64,000 bases of DNA from Dactylis glomerata (GCA_007115705.1 QXEO01000243.1:186001-250000), one strand, 5' to 3'. Numbered from the stretch's first letter, positions 33,307-46,882 are shown. Numbers and translations are program-made. The notes: generated from the letters alone by a model not told the origin.

Positions 33307-36045
33307 AATACCTTCTTTCAAAATTTTATTTTTCATGGGTCAAGACAACCCCCATACATTACATACTGGCCGGTATGTAGTTCTGGGCGAAACTCAACAA
33401 AGTTGGAACATCAGAAACCACCACCCCTCGGAGTGTATGGTCCTTAGCCCCTACCTAGGGGTTTCTAGACAAATTTTAATCATTCAGAAATGGTGATGAG
33501 ATTCTTCCGTACATTCCATGTCTAGAGACTCAAATTGTCCATAACCGAGGACACGGCTAATCTATTAGTTTGACACCCTGCAGGGGTTGTGCACTTTCAC
33601 ATTAAGACTCATTTTACGCCCATACATAAAATGAGACGAGGCATTTTAGAAGGAGAGAGCAACCAACTGGCAAGATCTGTTCCCAACCTACAATTCAACT
33701 ACCAGCCATCTTCTTGCACACAAGTTGCACCCTCACATCTAATCAGTCAAGACAGAGCCCATATTGTCATAAGGCTGCACTGGAAGTACTCTAAGCATGG
33801 AAGACATGGTAACCTCTTTATTCCTGGGTGGCAATCCACAAGTGAGCGCCCAGGCAACAACTACACAAATCCTGGGTTGAAGCCAGGAGTGTAGCCCTGG
33901 GTAGCCACTCAACATCGCCTCCATCATCAAACCAATCCACCCAGGTGTTTCATTTTAGTTGAAGTTCTTAATTTGTTCACAAAACACTTTTAACAAGTGA
34001 TCATAGCATGGCATCCATATTTTTCAAAGTATTTAGCATCCTAACAGGTAGGGTTTAAGGGATAGCTAAACACTACTAGGATCTAGCAAAGCAACTCTTT
34101 TTCTTTGAAAACATCACCTATCATGCATAATACAAGTAGAGAATACACTAATGCATATAGTAAAGAAAATGGGTAAAGGGACATGTGTGCCACTTGCCTT
34201 TTTGAAGTTTAAACTCTTGTTTCTTCTCTCAACAAAATGTATGGCTCTCCAACCCAATCTATATTATAGAGTTACACAAGTAAACACACCACACCAAAAC
34301 AACAAATCAAGCAAGACAAGCAAATGAAAAGGATTGGTTTAACATTTTAAAGTTCTTATAATTTCTGTGATGAGAGAGATATGGCTAGAAACTTGGCTTA
34401 CAAGATATGGGTTGAGAGTTGGAATGGCAAGGTTTAATGATTGGAAGGGAGTGATCCTCCAAGCTAACAATGTATTGATGAAATCTTATGTTGGTTAGAG
34501 TTTAGAGATGACTCACATGAATAGATTCACATAAGTATGGAATAGTGCAACTAGAACACTACTGAATAAAGTGTGACAACACTTACTCAATTAGTGTAAC
34601 ACATAGGCTTGGGTAGGAGTTTGTGATATATTGATTTGCTCAATTAACCCTTTTGTAAATTGAATAGTCAACATAGGCCACTTGGATTAAGTTGGCTTGG
34701 GGTTGAATATGATTGGATGTTATTTAGAATGATGGTGGCTTCTTGGTCGCAAGATTAGCTTGGACAAAAGGATTAACTTGATCTAGGGTTGACTTTTGAA
34801 GATATGGCTAAGTCAGAGTTTTAAATTCCTCTTTGAAGAACTCAAACTAGTTGTGATTATAGTTCAAGAAAAGTGTTTGATTGGAATGGTTTATGATATG
34901 TGTGGCATGGAGTGGAGTGTGTCACCACAACTAGCAAAGGAGAACTTAATTGAGATATGCCACTATTTACTCAACTACTCAGGTGTAATTTGAATACTAT
35001 GAACTTAAGCCTACAAGACTAATATAGGTATGATATTGGGTGATGATTAGGATTAAATATGATGGTGATGGGTAGGTATGATCATAAGACTAAATTTTGT
35101 AGAAGGAATTATATTGAAAAGAATTATAGACTTAATTCTATAATGGAATTACTCAAATTCTCATAATTGAATTTGAATAATTGCAGGGTGACTCAATTAT
35201 TTTGGCCAGTGATTCTTCTGGATGGAGGGCAGTAACACAAAGCTACTGCAAGTGGTTTCACTCCAAAATCATTTTCAGAATTTAAATGATGATCAAATTA
35301 GTGATTTTCTTAAACTTAACAGTAGCAAGTTTGTGCACATTTCAAGTTTGGAAATTTTTGATTTTATAATGATCTACATGTTCCAAGGAATCCATACACT
35401 ACAAATTTGTAGCAATTGGATCTACAGAACAAAAGTTATGAATTTTATGGTGTTTATAAGTCATTTTGCTATTTTATTTTCACTTTAAAACTTTGTACAG
35501 GAACACTGTGGTTTCTCTGCATAAATGTGTTCTACACATTGCAAGGATTCCATGGATACCAAATTTGTAATTTTTGGCCAAGTAGTTATTTTCTTATGAA
35601 TTTTAGAAGTTGGGTACAGAAACAGGGATTTGAATTTGAATTTGAAATTCAGATTTAAATGGGCTTTGACTGCTGACTACGATGTGGACAGTTGACCTGA
35701 CATGGCGGGGACGTGGCAGCACTGGATTGGTTGGGGCTTGCGCGCGCTGACCCGCTCCTGCTGAACGGTCAACGACGAGATCTGGGCCACAGAAATAGAG
35801 ATCAACGGCTGGGATTTGGTCCACGGGGTCAAACCCTAATTCCTCACGGGAGCGCACGACGGCGACGAGCGGCACGCCTCTGGCATCCACATTTTGGCCA
35901 CTCTATGGGGATACAGGGGAAAAGAAGCTTACCACAGTGATCAGCCTGACGAGGAGGACACGTTGGCGAGAGGGCGTCGACGACAACGTCCTGGTTCCGT
36001 CGGAAAAGCTCGTCGGAGCTCCGCTGGCGCTCGGGCGTGCTCGGT

Positions 36046-36786
36046 TGTCGTGGGGATGACATAGGGGGCGCACCACGGGCCGAGCAATATGCCGGCTGGC
36101 ATCCCAGGAGTCCCCACGGCTTCAGCATGAGAAGGCCGGCTCCGCCCGAAGGGCCGGCTGCGCCAGCAGCCGGCTGGCGACTCTACCGTGGAGAACCGGA
36201 GCCGGGCGATGAAGACAAAGCTTCCCAACGGTTGTCTGGCCGAAAATAGGACGGCCCTGACAGGAGCGACAGAGGCCAAGGACGGAATGACGCCCGCCAC
36301 GACCGGCCTCAGCCAATGAGAGATCGAAGACCCTTCCCCACGACGGGATCCGAGGCAAAAGAGAAGGAATATGCCCTCCAGATGCCAGCCTAGGGGAAAG
36401 GCACTTTATAAAGTGCCTTTGCCAGAGCAGGGCCAGAAGATGACGTCAAGATCGCCGCTGCCGAGGAGCCGGCAGCCGGCAGAATCGCTACCTAACCTAT
36501 AACCAGGCCCCCGCCTATATAAGGGGGCCTGGGCCCTTAGCGTAGGGGAGATCCGATCTTCTTCTTCCTCCTCTAGCCCGAACAGCTCGAGGAGCACTGT
36601 AATCGATACTATCCAATCAATACGAAGCAGGCAGGAAGTAGGGGTTTACCTCCAACCGGGAGGGCCCTGGACCTGGGTAAACCGAGGTGTCTCTGTTGGC
36701 ACGATCCTGAGCCGGACCCATCGTCACCATCGTCGAGCCCCTCTGATAAGCCTCCCCATGGCTACTGTCTCTAAATTCCCACGACA
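36046..36786 (+). repeat. Element C1 5' LTR
   Basis: 741 bp, TGTCGTGGGG to CACGACA. It is 18 bp longer than the 3' LTR because of one indel near 36130-36170. It contains the ATG from which the gag frame reads out. Confidence 0.95.
36516..36522 (+). promoter_or_regulatory. TATA box in the C1 5' LTR
   Basis: TATATAA in the context CCGCCTATATAAGGGGGCC. The equivalents in the other C LTRs are at 45353, 50862 and 59710. Confidence 0.7.
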
Positions 36787-37891
36787 GTTGGCGCCCACCG
36801 TGGAGCAAAGCGCGGCGGCGAGCGGAGTCAAGTTCCGGCCGGGACCCTCCAGCGAGAAGGTCGCCTCCGGCCTCGTCTGGAGGTTCGGCACCTTTGACTG
36901 CGTCAGCGACAACTTGGCCCACTTCGAGAACGGCTTCGGCAACAGCGGCTCCTTCCTCGATGTCGGCAGCCACCACTTCTACGTCGCCAAGCCCTTCCCA
37001 GAGGAGGTCACCGACGTCTTCGACTCTCTCTGCGAAGGAAGCTCAAGCTGCGGCGAAAGCAGCAGTCTTGGTGCCATGGTCGAGGTAATGGCCTTGGGAG
37101 AGGATGAGGGCGGTGACCTACCGCGCCCCGAGCGCCCGTCGCTCAAACGCCTTCCTCCACAGGAGCAAGATGCTCCGCTCCCAGAGCAGGACGCCCCGGA
37201 CGTCTCCGTGGTGGACCTGCGCGCTTCCCTCGGCCGCGTCATCGATCCCTCCCGGGTCGCCAAGGCCCTGGAGCGGACGCGTCTCGTCCTCCTCGGCAAG
37301 GAGGCTGAGGACGAGGCCAACCGGTGCCGCGCGAGCACCACGCTCAGCGAGTTCTACGACGTGCATGGAGATGCACCGACCGAGCTCGCCCGTGACCTGC
37401 GCCGCAGTTTTGCCACCGTCATCCCCGGCCAAATCCAGCGGTCGCCATCGGCAAGCCGAGGCCGCGGAGGGCATGGACAAAGCGGCCGTGCTCCGAGCGG
37501 CAACGCCCAAGGCCGCCGCGCCCAACGGGGTCGCGGAGCAAGCAGGCCACATTTGATCGCGGAGTCAGCGCCAGGGTCGGAGTCCCAGGCTCGCCCATCG
37601 GCGCTGCACATCCACCTGTGGCTTGACCATGTCGAGACGCTCCCGAGAGGATCTGCTAGCTCAAAGCGAGCGGCTTCTGACCAAGGAGGCCCGGGGGCTG
37701 CAGGCAGCGGTCATGGGCGCAAAGAGGGCAAATACACCCTCGATGCCGCACTTGATCAGCCGTGTAAGTTCCACACCTCCCCGGGCAGGGAAGCGACCCA
37801 CTCCACGCGTCAGTGCCGTTTCATGAGAGAGCTGGAGCAGCGCGCTCGGCAGATCCCTGGAATGTCGCAAGCGCAACCGGCTGAAGGTTAG
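36758..37891 (+). pseudogene. Element C1 Gag (core lacking)
   Basis: A 377-residue frame starts at an ATG inside the 5' LTR and reads across the LTR end and primer site (MATVSKFPRQLAPTV). I do not see the usual Retrotrans_gag core. Visible parts are an acidic N-terminal half, an Arg/Gly-rich stretch (RSPSASRGRGGHGQSGRAP) and a C-terminal Cys/His cluster (C-x2-H then H-x4-C) just before the end. It stops at TAG 37889-37891, the same place as in C2, and protein-like sequence continues in frame after it. The missing core in both copies suggests their common source element was already gag-defective. Confidence 0.7.
36789..36803 (+). other. Element C1 primer binding site
   Basis: TGGCGCCCACCGTGG lies two bases after the LTR end. 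The tRNA is not assigned. The same site in C2 is at 51134-51150. Confidence 0.75.
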
Positions 37892-40800
37892 GAGGACCAA
37901 CAGCGCGACCCGGCTAGAGGCGAGCCGGATCAAGATGATGACTTCCCGACGGATGTGGAGTAGTATCACATCTTCACTACCCCCGGCAAGGACAAAAGGA
38001 ACGACCTTTGGCATGAGGCAGAGGTGAACGCTGTGATGCCTGCAGAACCCCAGTTCATGCGTTGGTCCGAGGCGGCCATCACCTGGGGGCGCGAGGACCA
38101 TCCGAGGCTAATGCCCAGCCCTGGAGAATACGCTCTGGTCGTGGATCCTGTTGTGTGTTCCGATACGCACATGTGCCGGTTCTCCCGCGTGCTCATCGAT
38201 GGCGGTAGTAGTATTAACCTTCTTTACCGAAGCTCCCTGGAGAAGCTGGGCATCCCGCTTGCTCAGCTGAAACCTAGCCGGCTCACCTTCCATGGCATCG
38301 TGCCTGGGCATTCTTGCACCCCTTTGGGCAAGGTGCAGCTGGAGGTTCTCTTCGGAAAGAAGGGGAATAGCCGCCGCGAGCCCATCTGGTTCGAGGTGGT
38401 GCACATCAGCAGTCCCTACCACGCGCTGCTAGGCTGTCCGGCCCTGGCTAAGTTCATGGCTGTCCCGCACTACGCCTATCTGAAGATGAAGCTCCTAGGG
38501 CCCAGAGGTGTGATCACAGTCTCGGGAAACTTCAAGAAGTCCCTGGCCTGCGTAAAGGAGAGCTCGCAGCTGGCAGAGGCGCTGGTCGTCGCCGAGGAGA
38601 AGAGGCAGCTTCTACATCGCGTGGAGCTGACCCAGCAAGACGTGCCAGTCCGCCAGTCGCCGGTGGAGCAATTCAAGCCGGCCAACGACACCAAGAAGAT
38701 CCTGCTAGACGAGAGCGACCCCTCCAAGTACGTCATCATCGGCACCGGCTCGTCCGCCAAATAGGAAAGCGAGCTCACCAGCTTCCTCCGTGGGAATCGG
38801 GACATCTTTGCATTGTCTCCAAAGGACATGCCTGGTGTGCCGAGGGAGCTGGCTGAGCACGCACTCAACGTCCGGCCGGACGCCAAGCCGGTCAAGCAGG
38901 CGCTGCGGTGGTTTGCAGAAGAAAAGAGGAAAGCTATTGGTGAGGAGATTGCCCGGCTCCTTGCAGCCGGCTTTATCATGGAGGTGCTTTACCCTGACTG
39001 GCTTGCGAACCCAGTCTTGGTTCTGAAGAAGAATAACACTTGGCGAATGTGTATCGACTATACCAGCCTCAACAAGGCCTGCCCCAAGGATCCTTTCACA
39101 CTACCACGGATTGACCAGGTGTTCGACTCTACAGCAAGCTGTGACCTGCTGTCCTTCCTGGATGCCTATTCAGGCTACCACTAGATCCCGCTCTTCTAGC
39201 CGGATCAGATCAAGACCTCCTTCATCACCCCATATGGAGCCTACTGCTATGTTACCATGCCATTCGGCCTGAAGAACGCTGGTGCCACTTACCAACGAAC
39301 CATGCAGCGATGTATGCAGGGGCGGATTGGGAGGAACGTACATGCTTATGTGGACGACGTGGTGGTCAAGACCAAGCAGAGAGGCACACTCCTGGACGAC
39401 CTCAAGGAGACCTTCACCAACCTGCGGCGCTATCGCATGAAGCTCAACCCTGAGAAGTGCACCTTTGGTGTGCCGGCTGGACAGCTCGTAGGTTATATCG
39501 TTTCCCAGCGAGGGATCGAGGCTAACCCCTCAAAGATAAAAGCCATCGAGGCCCTAGAGAAGCCCACCTAGCTCAGAGATGTGCAGAAGTTTGCTGGTTG
39601 CTTGGCTTCGCTCAGCCGGTTCGTCAGCCGGCTCGGGGAGAAGGCCATGCCGCTGTACCAGCTGATGAAGAAGACAGACCACTTTGTCTGGTTCCAGCGT
39701 GCTGATGACGCCTTCAACGACCTTAAGCGAGCCTTGTCTACCGCGCCAATCTTGGCAGCGCCGGCTCCGCGAGAGCCAATGCTGCTCTACATCGCGGCTA
39801 CTCCGCGAGTCATCAGTGCCGTGATCGTGGTGGAGCGCACCGAGGAAGGCAAAGAGCTGCCGGTTCAGCGCCCGGTGTACTACCTGAGTGAGGTGCTCAC
39901 TCTCTCCAAGCAGAATTACCCGCACTACCAGAAGGTCGCGTACGGTGTCTACATGGCGGCCAAGAAGCTGAAGCACTACTTTGAGGAGCACCCAATCACG
40001 GTGGTGAGCACAACTCCGCTCTCGGAGATCATCGGGTGCAAGGACGCGTCGGGAAGAGTGACCAAATGGGCGATTGAGCTCGCGGCTCATACCATTCAGT
40101 ACAAGCCCAGGACGACAATCAAGTCGCAGATCATAGCGAATTTCTTTGCTGACTGGGGAGAGCACCAGTACCTGCCGCCGGCTCCAGGCTCCGCCCACTG
40201 GCGCATGCACTTCGACGGCTCCAAGCTGCTCGGGGGCTTGGGAGCCGGCGTCATCCTCACCTCTCCCAAGGGAGACAAGCTGCAGTATGTGCTGCAGATG
40301 CACTTCCGTGCGTCGAACAACATTGCTGAGTATGAAGCCTTGATACACGGGCTCAAGATGGCCAAGCAGATCGGCATCAGGAGGATCCTCTGTTTCGGAG
40401 ACTCCGACCTAGTGACGCACCAGGTCTCAGGGGATTGGGACGCCAACATGGCCTCCTATCGCTTCTACGTGCAGCAGCTCAGCGGATTTTTCGAGGGCTA
40501 CGAGTTCCACCATGTCCCCAGAGTAAACAACGAGGAAGCAGACCGGCTATCCAAGATCGGCTCCACCAAGCAGGATATCCCAGCTTGGGTGTCCCTGGAG
40601 ATCATCCACAAGCCGTCTATCAAGCCTTCGCCGGAGTCCATATCCATCTACGTGCCTGGAGACCCAGCCCCGGCTCAGGTACCGCCACCGGACCAGGGGC
40701 TGCCGTCTCGGGGCTGAAGGAGGCAGTCGGCCAGCCCAGCGCAGCCGGCTCGACGAAGGACAAGGGGACTACCGGCTCCACGCCCGCTCCTCCAGCCGGA

Positions 40801-42152
40801 CAATCAGATGAAGCCGGCACAACGACGGACCCGGGGGCTGCTGATCCTCTGGTCGCCAGTGTCTTCCACATACGGGAGATACCTTCATGGGCGGAGCCAT
40901 TCTCCAACTACCTCATTACTGGGGACTTGCCGCAGGACGAAGCGGAAGCTAAGCGAATTCAACGTCGAGCTGGGGCGTACACCATCATCAACAGCGAGCT
41001 GTACAAGCGTAGCGTGTCAGGCATCTTCCAGAAGTGCATCGAGCCAGAAGAAGGGATAGAGCTGCTAAGAGAGATACACCAAGGGGAGTGCGGGCATCAC
41101 GCATTTCCAGAGCCTTGGTGGCCAAAGCCTTCCGTCACGGCTTCTACTGGCCAACGGCCAAGCAGAACGCAGAGCAGCTGGTGAAACAATGCAACGGCTG
41201 CCAGCGCTTCTCCAAGCACAGAAATACTCCGACGGCAGCCCTCAAGACCATCCCGCTCACCTGGCCATTCTCTATCTGGGGCCTGGACATGGTAGGGCCA
41301 TTCAAGACCGCACCCGGGGGCTTGACGCATCTGTTGGTTGCTGTGGACAAGTTCACCAAGTGGATCGAAGCCAAGCCAATTAAGAAACTCGACGGCTCGT
41401 CCACAATCAAGTTCTTCAATGAGATCATCACAAGATACGGAGTTCCCCACATCATCATCACCGACAACGGGACGAACTTTGCGAAGGGAGTCTTTGCTGA
41501 TTACTGTGGCTAGAAAGGCATCCGGTTGGACTTAGCGTCAGTGGCGCACCCTCAGACAAATGGGCAAGTGGAGAAGGCAAATGGGCTGATCCTGGCTGGC
41601 ATCAAACCAAGAATGGTCGAGCCTCTCGAACGCTCAGCCGGCTGTTGGGTCGAGGAGCTACCCTCAGTGCTCTGGAGCCTGCGCATCACTCCAAATCGCT
41701 CTGTCGGCTTCACACCTTTCTTCCTAGTCTATGGAGCAGAAGCGGTGTTGCCCACGGACATTGAGTTCGACGCGCCCAGAATTGTCCAGTACACAGAGAA
41801 GCAAGCAAAAGAAGCTCGTGAAGATGGCATTGACCTCCTCGAGGAGGCATGAGAACAGGCTCTGGCCAGATCAGCGCTCTATCAGCAGCAGCTGCGACGA
41901 TATCACAGCCAAAAAATTCGCCCGCTCGCGTTTCGCGAAGGAGATGTGGTACTCCGGCTGGTCCAAAGCACCAAGGGCATGCATAAGCTGTCTCCTCCCT
42001 GGGAGGGACCGTTCATTGTCAGCCGGGTACTGGGCAATGGGGCATATTACCTCATCGACGCACAAGAGCCCAGAAAGAACAAGGCAGATAACTCTGACAA
42101 GGAGACCGAGCGTCCCTGGAATGTCAGTCTCCTAAGACCTTTCTTCTGCTAA
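37892..42152 (+). pseudogene. Element C1 Pol: protease, RT, two RNase H domains, integrase, broken
   Basis: Landmarks in order: protease LIDGGSSINLLY (about 38190-38225); reverse transcriptase with FIMEVLYPDWLANPV, MPFGLKNAGATYQRTM and YVDD (39347-39358); RNase H (about 39690-40130); an archaeal-type second RNase H (HFDGSKLLGGLGAGV, NIAEYEALIHGLKMA, about 40200-40540); integrase zinc region (HQGECGHHA, CNGC), core D, D and E (GLDMVGPF, TDNGTNF, NGQVEKANG) and C-terminus ending at TAA 42150. Stops lie at 37961, 38762, 39182, 39197, 39569, 41511 and 41850. Single-base deletions relative to C2 lie near 40695 and 41095. No chromodomain is seen. Most stops are CAG to TAG compared with C2. Confidence 0.9.
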
Positions 42153-43541
42153 GGCAAAAGCTTGTACCCCAAAAAACCTGTCAATGAATAAAGGAAAACG
42201 GAGCGGCCAGTTACGACCGGCTCCGAGGAAAACACTTCGTGTATGTTTTTCTTCCTGCGTTATTCACTTGACCGACAGCTGGCTCCAGGCACCGAGCCAC
42301 AGCCGGCAGCCCCGAAAAGATCGATCTCTCGCCAGTCGGATGAGTACTACGTATGAAGAAGGTCTCGAGCCCAGCCTCCACCTTCCGGCTCTGCGCAGCC
42401 AGACGGATAGGAGCCGGCAGGCCACATACGAAGGAAAGCCGCGGAGCAGAACCGCAAATGATAGAAAAATCGCTCAACCAGGCGTTAAGGGCAGTGTCTG
42501 TTAACTAAGCGTTGGTTAGCATGAGTCAGGGGCCCCATAGACCGAAGTACTACTTCTCACTCCGCGGCACGCTCCCACCCTAGGCCGGCATTCGGCTGCC
42601 GGCCCAAGAGAGACCAACCGGCACCAGGCTGCCGGTTGGGGGTAGAAGGGCCGAAGGGTGGGAAGATTAAGGAAAAAGTTGAGGGAACCAGACGAAGGCA
42701 AAGCCAGCGAATAGTCGATAGCCACAGTCTCTCGACGCTTGGGCTGAGAAGCCACGTCCAAGAGGTTCGAAGCTAGAGCTGCCTCGCTTGGCGTGGGCAT
42801 CGTTCGCGAAAAGTTAGTTTCGAGCTAGTTGTCAATCCAGCTACCCCAAAACTCAGGGGCTAGGGGGAAAGGGAATCTGCCCTCAAAAGTAGGCCGGTTC
42901 CAGTACCTCGTCGGCTATCCAGTTAGCTGGCGCTGCGACATGATTAGCAAGCGAGCAGCAAAATCGAAACCTAACACGCGCAAAGCAACGGCTAGAGCCG
43001 GAAACTGGGAGATCTACCCCAATCGTGGCTTGGGACGTGTGAAGGCCTGGGAAAGGAAACGTGCCGGCTTCGACCCTCGCCCGAGCCGGTACAAGACTCA
43101 GTCACCGTTCCATCCGCGCTGGAGCCAGAGCTAGTCCATCCTTCCCGGAGCCGGCTAGCAGAAGCACCGTTCCCTCCGCGTTGAAGCCGGAGGAGCCCGC
43201 CCGAAGTGTCTGCGCAGGGCAGTGACTATCATAGTCCCTAGCTACGGATCCGCGTGGCAGCGGCCTCGTTAAGAGAAGAATCATTGCATCACAATGGTGT
43301 CAAGCAGAAGACATTTGCGCGATGGCAAAAGCACACAGTGAAGAAAGACATTCACACAGCAAACGAAGAAGAACAAGTAAAGATTTGCAGGAAATGAAAG
43401 GAGTTCTTAGTCATACGGCCGGCGGTTACACAATGTAGGCCACGCTAAGGGCCGAAATAGCAAAAGGACTTCCCCTTCCAACCCCTAGATTCCCGTTGAC
43501 GGTGTTGCCGTCAAGGAAGGGGCTTCGAGGGCGCTCGCCGA
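42153..43541. other. C1 spacer between pol and antisense gene
   Basis: No product recognised. It is rich in GCCGGCT-type words, like the equivalent spacer of C2 (56515-57869). Confidence 0.6.
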
Positions 43542-44359
43542 TCACAGCCAGGGGAAGTAGGCGCGGGTGCAGCCGGAGCCGTCGACGACGCGGACGCAGA
43601 GGATGGGTGACCTGGCGCAGTGGGTCAAGATGAGAGACCATCCCCGCTCCAGGCCATAGTCGGTGAAGAACCGCTCCCACCCCCCGGTGAGATAGCTCTT
43701 CCCCTCCTCGTCGTGGAGGACCTCGACGTCGTACAGCGGCTGTCCGCCGCTGCCATCCTCGATCATGAAGCTTGTTGGGGGATTCTTCCCCATCGTGCCA
43801 ACGAAGCTGGCTGGGAGCGGAAGGCGCTCCCTACTCCCGGCCAGCAGGGGCACCATGGCGGTGGCGAACCCGTGCTTCGGGACGTAGGAGAGCCGCTGCT
43901 TGGTCGGTGGGTGCGGCGGCGGCGCTCGTACCTTCTTCGCGGCCGCGCTGGAAGAGCCGCCGACGCTCAGGCCGGCGAGGCCCGGAGGGGCGGCCCCGAA
44001 TGCCATCGCGGCACCGACGAGGGCGGCCGTCGCCTCCAGGGGCGTCCCGGTGAGACCGGCGATGGAGGTCGCGGCCGCGGGAACTACGGCGCCGCCGGCG
44101 GCCGCAGCCACGGTCCCACCAGGGGCCGCGACGATGGCGGAGGAACGGCCGGCCCGAAAGGCTCGGTGGCGGCCGCAGCCGCGAGCGCGGCCAGGGTTTT
44201 CTTGTTGCGGCTGCCCAGCGGGCGACCGCGCTTCCGGGGCACCGCCGGCGTCGCTGCCAGGCCTCTGGCTCCATCCAGGCCTCCGAGCGGGCGACCACGC
44301 TCGTGCCCGTCCGGCCCGTCACCGGCCCCGGTTCCGCTGGTTGCCCCGAGCGACGACAT
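43542..44359 (-). pseudogene. C1 antisense AT-hook/B3-like gene, frameshifted
   Basis: Collinear with the intact C2 gene (57870-58694). It starts MSSLGATSG at 44359, has the AT-hook-like motifs ERGRPLGG and KRGRPLGSRNKK, then is frameshifted near 44150 by loss of one C in a CCCC run (GGCCCGAAAGG here, GGCCCCGAAAGG in C2). The rest reads from the shifted frame with the B3-like domain (LPASFVGTMGKNPP, GGWERFFTDYGLERGWSL) to the stop at 43542. Apart from that one base the coding sequence is well kept. Confidence 0.75.
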
Positions 44360-44900
44360 CGAATCGAAGCGGGAGTAGCGGAGGCAGCGGTTTGGTGGGG
44401 CGAAGGAATGGAGGCGCTCGGGAGTGGAGAAACCCCTCGAGAGCTCCGAGATTTAAGGGAAGGCGAGACACGAAAAGCCGAGCCGGTTTAATGCAATTAA
44501 ATCGAACGCATGGCGCTTCGATGGGACGCGTCGCTGACGCCAGCCCCGTTTCGTTACATGACGTCTACTGGAATCATTGCGGTGGTGATTCCGAAGTCAA
44601 ATGACAAGACTGGCCACTGGCGCTCTGCACCGGCCGCCGCGGGGGAACAAGACCCGAGGCGGCGCAAGTTCCCAGGAGGCAGCACGCCGGCTCAGGGCCG
44701 CCAGCCGGGTCGCATCTTGGAACCGGCTCGCCTCGAGACGGCCGGGAGAACTCCGCAAGACTCAACCTCGATGATCATGGCAAACCGAGCCGGACCAGAA
44801 ATCCTGGGACTTCGACGAGGACGAGCAAGACTTCGGCGAGAAGAGGAACCCGCCGAAGCCCCATGCTAGCCCATGAGACTTCGCCAGTTTTGGGGGCTAG
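44360..44900. other. C1 region between the antisense gene and the 3' LTR
   Basis: This is the 5' side of the antisense gene, so it would contain its promoter. It ends with the polypurine tract TTTTGGGGGCTAG at 44888-44900. No other product is seen. Confidence 0.6.
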
Positions 44901-45623
44901 TGTCGTGGGGATGACTTAGGGGGCGCACCACGGGCCGAGCAATATGCCAGCTGGCGTCCCAGGAGTCCCCACGGCTTCAGCACGAGAAGGCCGGCTTCGC
45001 CAGCAGCCGGCTGGCGACTCCACCGTGGAGAATCGGAGCCGGGCGATGAAGACAAAGCTTCCCAACGGTTGTCTGGCCGAAAGTAGGATGGCCCTGACAG
45101 GAGCGACAGAGGCCAAGGACGGAATGACGCCCGCCGCGACCGGCCTCAGCCAATGAGAGATCGAAGACCCTTCGCCACGACGGGATCCGAGGCAAAAGAG
45201 AAGGAATATGCCCTCCAGATGCCAGCCCAGGGGAAAGGCACTTTATAAAGTGCCTTTGCCAGAGCAGGGCCAGAAGATGACGTCAAGATCGCCGCCGCCG
45301 AGGAGCCGGCAGCCGGCGGAATCGCTACCTAACCTATAACCAGGCCCCCGCCTATATAAGGGGGCCTGGGCCCTTAGCGTAGGGGAGATCCGATCTTCTT
45401 CTTCCTCCTCTAGCCCGAACAGCTCGAGGAGCACTGTAATCGATACTATCCAATCAATACGAAGCAGGCAGGAAGTAGGGGTTTACCTCCAACCGGGAGG
45501 GCCCTGAACCTGGGTAAACCGAGGTGTCTCTGTTGGCACGATCCCGAGCCGGACCCATCGTCACCATCGCCGAGCCCCTCCGATAAGCCTCCCCATGGCT
45601 ACTGTCTCTAAATTCCCATGACA
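44901..45623 (+). repeat. Element C1 3' LTR
   Basis: 723 bp, TGTCGTGGGG to CATGACA; TATA box at 45353-45359. Confidence 0.95.
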
Positions 45624-46882
45624 TCGGTCGTTGATGGAGTCCTCGATGCAGCGTTCCCGTGTCCAAAGGATGATGTCCTGGTGTGTCGCACGGCCACGGG
45701 GAGTGCGGGGGGTGGTGGCTAGAGGGGCTGGGACGGCCGGGGTTTGCCGGAATCGACGATCTTCGTCGACGGTCACCACGGCATGAACGGGCCCCGTGCG
45801 AGCTCTACAGGCTCTCTCTGGGATCTACCAAATGGAGGATGTTGCAGAGAAGGGAGAGGGGAATAGGATGCACGTGATAGACATGGGGTTTACTCCTCGA
45901 ATCAATGGATTTGATTCGCATTCAATCGGAATTACACGGCCGTTTCTCGGGCGCGATTTGGGGCTGAAGAAGAGGGATGACAGGTGGGGTCCACCTGTCA
46001 GTGGGGGGGGGGAAGAGAGGCATGCGAGCTTCTGGCTGGGCCACGGTGTTGCTGGCTGGGCCTGGCTGGCTGGCTCCGGTTTGGGCCCCGGGTGCGGCCC
46101 AGTTGGCTGCTGCCCTCCCCTTTTCTCTTTTTCTTTTTTTTGTTCTGATTTCTTTTTCTTTTGTTTTCTGTTTTTTTCTGATTGAGGTTTTGAATTAGCT
46201 ACACTTGTTTGTTTTGAATGATTTCAAAACTGCCCACTTCTGAATTTTAAATAGTGTGGTTCAAACATATAAACAAAGCTTTAGTGTTATTTTGAGAAAG
46301 AATAATTGCAAGAAATTAAACATAGTTTTCAAATAACTAGGAAGCTTTCTTTTTAAATAATAACTTTCTAAAATATTTGGTTTTCAAAATTTATTAAAGA
46401 AGGTAAATAAAACAGTAGTGCTTTTGAATATAAAACAACTAAACACTTTTGAAGCACTTAAAAGTAAAGTTTTGTAACAAAAATATTTACTAGAAGAAGT
46501 TAAAATAGCTTCCATAAACAATGGATCTATTTAACTAAATATTTTCTGAAAACCTTTTGTTTCCAACCTTGGTGTAAAATGGTAAATCAAACAATACTCT
46601 TTGAAGAAATATGATTCAAAACTTTATTTGGTATTAAACCCTTTTGTTAAAATTCCCATGCAAGGATGCTTGCATAAGATTTGAATAATTGCAAAATAAC
46701 ATTTTGAAATTTATTTTCTCAAAATAATTTTTCAAGCCACAAAGGGAAGTTTGAAATAGTTTTTGTAATAGAGTCTTTAATTAAACTCAAAATTTTTTGA
46801 ATCCCTGTGATTTTTTAGTCAACACAAATAAAATAAAATAAAAAAATTTATCCAAAATTTGATAAAAACCTGGGATGTTACA

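Larger units (their letters stand above)
36046..45623 (+). mobile_element. Element C1: Tat-type Ty3/gypsy retrotransposon with antisense B3 gene
   Basis: 9578 bp, with LTRs at 36046-36786 and 44901-45623 and perfect target duplication TCGGT (36041-36045, 45624-45628). Order: 5' LTR, primer site, gag, protease, RT, RNase H, a second RNase H, integrase, a non-coding spacer, an antisense AT-hook/B3 gene, polypurine tract (TTTTGGGGGCTAG) and 3' LTR. The second, archaeal-type RNase H after the first is a hallmark of the plant Tat/Ogre lineage. Many stops and frameshifts make its gag-pol inactive. Confidence 0.95.
24367..46882 (-). repeat. Element A 3' LTR, interrupted by B and C1
   Basis: Segments are 24367-24800, 33312-36045 and 45629-46882. 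The first break is B with TSD AATAC; the uninterrupted site is at 48548-48552 in the other LTR. The second break is C1 with TSD TCGGT; the uninterrupted site is at about 60880-60890. Open frames in this LTR that also occur in the other LTR (for example around 33589-33894) reflect LTR copying, not gene conservation. Confidence 0.92.

Noticed and set aside
33589..33894. 101-codon frame, also at 48830-49135
   Set aside because: It lies in both LTRs of element A; conservation is explained by LTR duplication.
36979..37611. Antisense frames opposite C1 gag (and 51333-51965 in C2)
   Set aside because: They are shadows of a GC-rich gag on the other strand, with Arg/Ser-rich content and no domain.
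39554..40348. 264-codon antisense frame opposite RT/RNase H in C1 (286 codons in C2, 53842-54702)
   Set aside because: It mirrors the pol coding strand; no independent domain and no plausible start region.
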